A stretch of 64,000 nt of DNA, from NCBI GenBank assembly GCA_009739215.1, contig VSJF01000007.1:1798001-1862000 (forward strand), given 5' to 3'. The position numbers and the translations under genes are program-made. Below the pieces are notes generated by a model. That model made no database searches. It saw only the letters and a list, made by a program, of their open reading frames with translations, and had not been told where the DNA came from. Below, in pieces: positions 59,287-64,000 of this stretch (positions within the stretch are counted from its first letter, which is position 1; each line of letters starts with the position of its first letter). The DNA comes from Floccularia luteovirens. Taxonomy: Eukaryota > Basidiomycota > Agaricomycetes > Agaricales > Squamanitaceae.

Positions 59287-62200
59287 ATGCGAGAGTCTAA
59301 CTTCGCCTTTCCTGCCCAAAACAAGGCATGTGTTTGTATTACTTCCCAACTCTACGACAGAAGGGGTATGTTCTCTGCTCTTTCCACTCATCCTTCTCTC
59401 CTCATCTTCTCGTACAGCCCTCGATACTACGTCGCCCTTGCCCTTGTTCAATTCCCTCACTCACCTTACCTACCTCACATCAACCTCTCCTCGCATCCGT
59501 GAAATAATGACTATGGATGGCGGTCTCGAACGTTTGGTTAGGATCTTGCACGAGTTTTGCATTTGTCCTCCCCCGCCAGATAATCCTGCCGTGCTCTACG
59601 GCCTGACTCCCCCCAAAGCCCGACCACCCAAACTTATCCCGACTCTTAATCCCCACTCATTTGACAAGCACGCCGCATACCGTTTTTCGCTTGCCTTTCA
59701 GTGTGTGGTCAACATCGGGGTCAGGGGGAGTGAGCCGATCAGAAGCCGCGTGGTCCAGGCTGGCACGTTGGACGTAGTAGGATGCATCCTGGAGGCCTGG
59801 CTTGCTAACAAGGGCTTTGCACTTGGCCCTAGCTCAAGTGCGACTGGTCTACCAAGAGAAACGAGGGAGCAGAGGCAAGCGAGACGAACCGCACATGTTG
59901 AGCAGCGGCAGAGGGAGGATGCAGCTCAGCTATCGAGAGCATTGAGCAGGCAAATCCAAATGAACCAACTGCCACAGCGTGCTCAGGCTGAATTTACACG
60001 GACCGCCTCTCGTTCTAGGAGACCAGTTGAACAATATACCACACAAGACGTGAGTTCTGCCACTCTCTTGAGTCTAATCCCTCTCCTAACGTACAACCAG
60101 GATGACTCGATGGATATGTCATCTGGTTCAGATATGACACAACAGACGACTATTTTCTCTGATTATGCACAACGCCCCCCCACCTCCCATTCAAACAGTG
60201 ATACCGACGTTTCTACTGACACTTCTACTGCTGCCACCCCTTTGGGCTCTGGTACACCCACTGGTTCGGTCGTTATCCCGAGCCGCGATCGGAGTGGTAC
60301 CATAATTGCCCGAACTGTTTGGGATCCTATTCCTCAGGTTAACACCAACACAACCCTCAACAATCAACCTGCTCGACATCGCCCGCACAGGAATCGACCC
60401 ATCGATATTTCACCTCCACAATCAACAGATACATCTAGACCCGAAACGGAAACGGAAGATGATGGTGACGGTGATATCGATATGGATCATAATACCAGGG
60501 TTGATTCTGATGTCGCCTCAGCCTCGGCCTCCCCTTCTCCAGAACGACATCCGCGGCATAATACCCATATCTCGCTCGGGAGGCGTGCGGTTGGCATTGT
60601 CACCGATGGGCCACAAAATCCTGCACAGGTTGGCAATTTGGGTGGCATAACACTTGACACTGACGCACATATTATAATCAATGAGGCGGGTGCTGCTGGT
60701 GATGGCGTTGATGTTGGTGTTGAGGACGGTATAGTCTCACTTGAGCCAAACGACGATTTTGCGATGGGTGCTCCACCTGGTGCCCCTGGTGCTATGGATG
60801 AGGGTACAACACCTCGCGGCCTCAATCTTAATATGGATCCTTCAAGACGAAGAAATACAGTTGATGCTCCAGATGTTACACCCAGAGCTGGTGTTATTGG
60901 TTTGCCTATGATGGCTGGTGCATCGACTGCCACAATTAGAGGCACGCCCGGCATCAATCAACTGCAACAGGGAACACCAAATGGACACCAGAGAAACGGT
61001 ACCATAAGGGTCCGGCCTAATGTTGTTGATGCTCCTACAATTACGAATGCAGGAGCAGCTCCTACTAACGCAAGTATGAATAATCGTACACAAAGTAATC
61101 ATCACCATCGCGATATAGATTCTGGCCCCTATGGTGACGAGGATGTCCTTTTGAGCTTACAACTCCTGGCCTATCTTAGTAAATATCCACATGTACGGCA
61201 AGCCTTCTATAAGCCTCGTGCTTCGTTCCATCCTGCAAGTACCAATTTACCTGGAGCTCGATATGCGGTTAGTTCAACATCCGGTATTGTTCGTGAGAAA
61301 CAGAAAGAAAAAGAGAAGGCCGCACCATTACCCCAAGGCCCCAAAGATGGCACAGGCTATATACGTCCTATGGCTGGATCTGCAGCTCGTGGAAAGGAGA
61401 GGGCACAGCCGCCAATGTCGCAACAAAGTCCAATTGTAGTTTCATCCGCAACAACACCATCCTCGATACGCCAGACGAATGTATTTTCGCTAGTGGAGAG
61501 GTTTACATTCAAGCCAAGTTCTACAGAGACTGACCTGCCAAATCCACCGCCAAGACTTCCTCAACTGATACAGTATTGGGCGGGTGTTATCATGCGTAAT
61601 GCTTGCCGGAAGGACGATAGCAGAGGAGGAATACGACAATGTGCTAACAGTGAGATTTTTGCTTATCGTTTTACGAGTGATTCTATACTAATCACTTGTG
61701 TAGTGCTATGTGGTAAATGGGAAACTTATCCTCGAGAGTTTGCGAAATGTCGGCGCTGTAGAAAAGCAAAATATTGTGGTAAAGAATGCCAGAGCACCGC
61801 GTGGAGTGAAGGTCACCGTTTCTGGTGTAGTGCGAAGGATGCTGATGAAGAAACAACTGGAGAACCCTCATCACATTCACATGTTTCGGGATCGGAATCT
61901 AGTGGAATACACCTGAATGCTGACGCTAGTACAGGAATGGAGATCAGTGTTCCGATTGGTGGCGTCAATGCCCAACGGACAGAGCGAAGGGAGAGGGAGA
62001 GGGATAGGCACGCCAGAGAGCATGATCGAGCACAGACGCATACGACCGCTGCCGGAGAACACATGACAGACATGATGCGACCGTCAGAAACAGCAAGAGC
62101 TCGGCCCACGAATGTACCCACAATTGATACTTATCTAACTCTAGGTAACCAAGAACAAGGTGTAAGGAGGAGATCAGAGACTGTCACTGGGGTTATCAGC

Positions 62201-62443
62201 TCCCCAGGCGCGAATAGATCCATGGATTCATCAGGGACTCCTCTTGTTATTCCCCCCCACCGGCCACATATACCTCTACAACCCGTGACAGAATGGTATT
62301 CTAGCAACATGTCGCCTACCGCGTTTTCTTCACCTACGAGAGGCGAACCAGGACCGTCACGTCATGGAGTGCGAAGAGCAGATATGGATGCTGTTGCTTT
62401 CAGGCAGTCAACGTCAGAAGACCAAGACATGGTTTTGGGATGA
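59287..62443 (+). CDS. MUB1: MUB1/SamB-type MYND zinc-finger protein
   Basis: Four exons (59287-59365, 59418-60049, 60101-61649, 61704-62443) encode 999 residues. The family start is complete: MRESNFAFPAQNKACVCI, LYDRR joined to ALDTTSPLPLFNSLTHLTYL, then REIMTMDGGLERLVRIL and an armadillo-like region. A long Ser/Thr/Asp/Asn-rich disordered middle follows. The MYND finger begins at about residue 750: CANMLCGKWETYPREFAKC, RRCRKAKYCGKEC, HRFWC. Yeast Mub1 works with Ubr2 and Rad6 to ubiquitinate Rpn4; Aspergillus SamB affects morphology. Introns 2 (60050-60100, 51 nt) and 3 (61650-61703, 54 nt) are multiples of three without stops, so an unspliced reading gives one long frame. I call them introns because splicing joins the family motif QCANMLCGKW. 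Confidence 0.9.
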
Positions 62444-63483
62444 GTCCATTTACTCGCACTATTTATCATTTACTCGCACAATACCACGAATCCGACATGA
62501 CATTTTAAAAAAAAAACGTATTTGAACGTCTTTCACTGTTGTAATCAATGGTCTAATCTATTCCATCATCCATCCCAACCAGCAAAAACAAAGTAATTGA
62601 ACCCACATCTGCAAACCACCCCCTGCACGTATTATCAACCTACCCACATATCCAATTCATTGATAAAGATTTTATGCACCCTTGAACCATCTCTTTTTTT
62701 TCTTTTCTTTTTCTTTTTGGTATCAATCACATTTTGTGTGGGCTGATTCACTCTGTTCCTGGTGGCTTTTTTTTTCTTTTTTTCTTTTACTCACGCATCT
62801 TAAGCACAAGTACTATAGCTCTATACACTTTTTTTTCTCTCGTTTTTTTTTAGTCGTAAACCCGCAATGCATTACCCATATCAAATAAGTCCGTAAGTCC
62901 CGTTGCTTTGCGCATGGTTACTTAGTTTATTTGAGTGTCGAAAGTTTTGGAAGTATTTTGAGAAAGCACTTGAAGCTATCAAGGCGTTTATGCTTCTCAT
63001 GTATTCTTCCAAACTGTTATGAGTCAAATTAGATGAATGCACTGCGGTGGCGGGTTCTTGCTTCACAGTTTTGATCGTAATTGTATGGATTTCGTACGAT
63101 ATATGCTCCTAATGCACGGATTCTCGCAGTTACTTAAGTAGCCGATTTGGGATGAATCTCACGTTCTAAAGCCATCACAAATCCAAGGTCGATGCATCAC
63201 TTAGGCTCTGTCTTTTTGAATGACCAAGTGTGATTTCTGTATTTGGTGTAAGCGTATGTATACTGGTTTTTATAAAAATTAACTTGGGTATCTACTAGAA
63301 TGAATGTGATGTCATGTAGCGAACTATTGTTCAAATGTCTTTTTATAATGAGGTATCTCATTTTTTAAGCACTGTAGACTGACATTATAAAAGTATGATA
63401 AAGTGCCGAAAATAAAAAGTAGTGTCATGTGATCATGAGGAAGTGAGGTAACGACCACGTGATGTCGACAAATTTAAAAATCG
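62444..63483. other. intergenic with T-rich tracts
   Basis: Long T runs between 62690 and 62860 (minimal coding potential, pyrimidine-rich) are probably the 3' untranslated region of the MYND gene. A CACGTG palindrome lies at 63456-63461, about 105 bp before the HSP10 start. Nothing else recognised. Confidence 0.4.
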
Positions 63484-63484
63484 G

Positions 63485-63492
63485 GAACATTC
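63485..63492. promoter_or_regulatory. candidate heat-shock element upstream of HSP10
   Basis: The sequence GAACATTC fits the inverted nGAAnnTTCn unit bound by heat-shock factor, 74 bp before the HSP10 start codon. Only two units are clear; a third is imperfect. Position and target gene make it plausible, not proven. Confidence 0.4.
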
Positions 63493-63566
63493 CATTGCAA
63501 CATTTTACAACACTTTTTCTCTCTCACTATATCTTCAACAACTTTCTTCTGTTAACTTCTCATATA

Positions 63567-64000
63567 ATGGTGAGTAGACTAGTTCATAACTCTCATGCTT
63601 ACATCTGGTTAACTGTTCTGTATATTCAGGCCGCACAAGCAACATTCAAATCTATCAAGGCTGTTGTCCCTCTTTTGGACCGTGTATTGGTTCAACGTTT
63701 CAAGCCCGAGACGGTACGTGCCCTGCCCTTCAGGGGATTTATCCAAGTCACTGACATGTGTTCGTAGAAAACAGCTGCTGGAATCTTCCTTCCTCAATCA
63801 GCTACGACTAGTCCTCTACCTGAAGCTACTGTCATTGCTGTTGGTCCCGGTGCACCAAATAAGGATGGAAAAATTGTGCCAACTCAGGTGAAGGCTGGAG
63901 ATCGTGTGTTGCTACCTGGCTGGGGAGGAAACTCGATAAAGGTTGGAGAAGATGTATGTTTTTGTTTCGGTTTTTTTTTTTTCGTTTCTTGTTTTGCTAA
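63567..64000 (+). CDS. HSP10: mitochondrial 10-kDa chaperonin HSP10 (GroES family), 3' end beyond the window
   Basis: The first exon is just the ATG (63567-63569), followed by a GTGAGT donor. Exon 2 (63630-63713) reads AAQATFKSIKAVVPLLDRVL, then VQRFKPET. Exon 3 (63768-63953) reads KTAAGIFLPQSATTSPLPE, TVIAVGPGAPNKDGKIVPT and KAGDRVLLPGWGGNSIKVGED before a GTATGT donor. This is the GroES beta-barrel with its mobile loop (GIFLPQSA). Hsp10 caps the Hsp60 ring in the mitochondrial matrix for ATP-dependent folding. The C-terminal exon (family ending with the Glu-rich FL.. segment) lies outside the window. The frame is intact as far as it goes. Confidence 0.93.

Noticed and set aside
59330..62443. 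Single 1037-codon frame as the whole MYND protein
   Set aside because: It omits the true N-terminal exon and reads through two in-frame introns.
62690..62860. T-rich tract as a retroposon tail
   Set aside because: No preceding coding or target-site duplication; fits a 3' untranslated region.
1..64000. CRISPR arrays, rRNA or bacterial-style operons
   Set aside because: No spaced repeats of that kind and no rRNA-like sequence seen; the DNA is eukaryotic. tRNAs were looked for by eye only, so a missed one is possible.

Overview
The window is nuclear DNA of a filamentous basidiomycete, most likely an Agaricomycete. Genes carry many short introns (about 45-75 bp, GT-AG). The gene set is typical of mushrooms: a secreted beta-trefoil lectin fused to a macrophage-activating-glycoprotein-like domain, a DUF6533-type seven-helix protein, an expanded kinase-like family, SLM1, PHO88, COA6, GET4, MUB1 and HSP10 homologues. 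I rebuilt gene models by translating both strands and joining exons by splice signal and phase.

Layout. 1-4173: almost no supportable coding. 4174-7455: SLM1 (-) and PHO88 (+), divergent. 7456-14118: an accessory block with two diverged direct repeats, two tiny double-stranded-RNA-binding-motif (dsRBM) genes and a small Gly/Ser-rich gene. 15120-30759: conserved core (IMPACT-domain protein, alpha-arrestin, unknown, COA6, MFS transporter, TBC RabGAP). 31165-43372: second accessory block with two lectin/MAG genes plus a truncated relic, a DUF6533 protein, and a second copy of the 3.3-kb block carrying a third dsRBM gene. 44558-52927: TPR protein, formamidase, alpha/beta hydrolase, GET4. 52984-58495: decayed genes (kinase-like and carboxylesterase pseudogenes). 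59287-64000: MUB1-type MYND protein and HSP10, the latter cut by the window edge.

The most unusual content is the family of three 80-residue proteins that are a single dsRBM and little else. All three have the same exon architecture (7, 111 and 125 nt). Two sit in copies of one segmental duplication about 27 kb apart. In one copy the neighbouring 125-aa gene is intact; in the other it is a pseudogene.

A separate theme is single-base frame breaks in otherwise conserved genes (SLM1, PHO88, TBC, and the start of one lectin). All behave as +1 and three lie in housekeeping-type genes. They look more like assembly or consensus errors than biology, but would mislead automated annotation. The kinase-like and esterase relics, by contrast, carry many lesions and are true decay.
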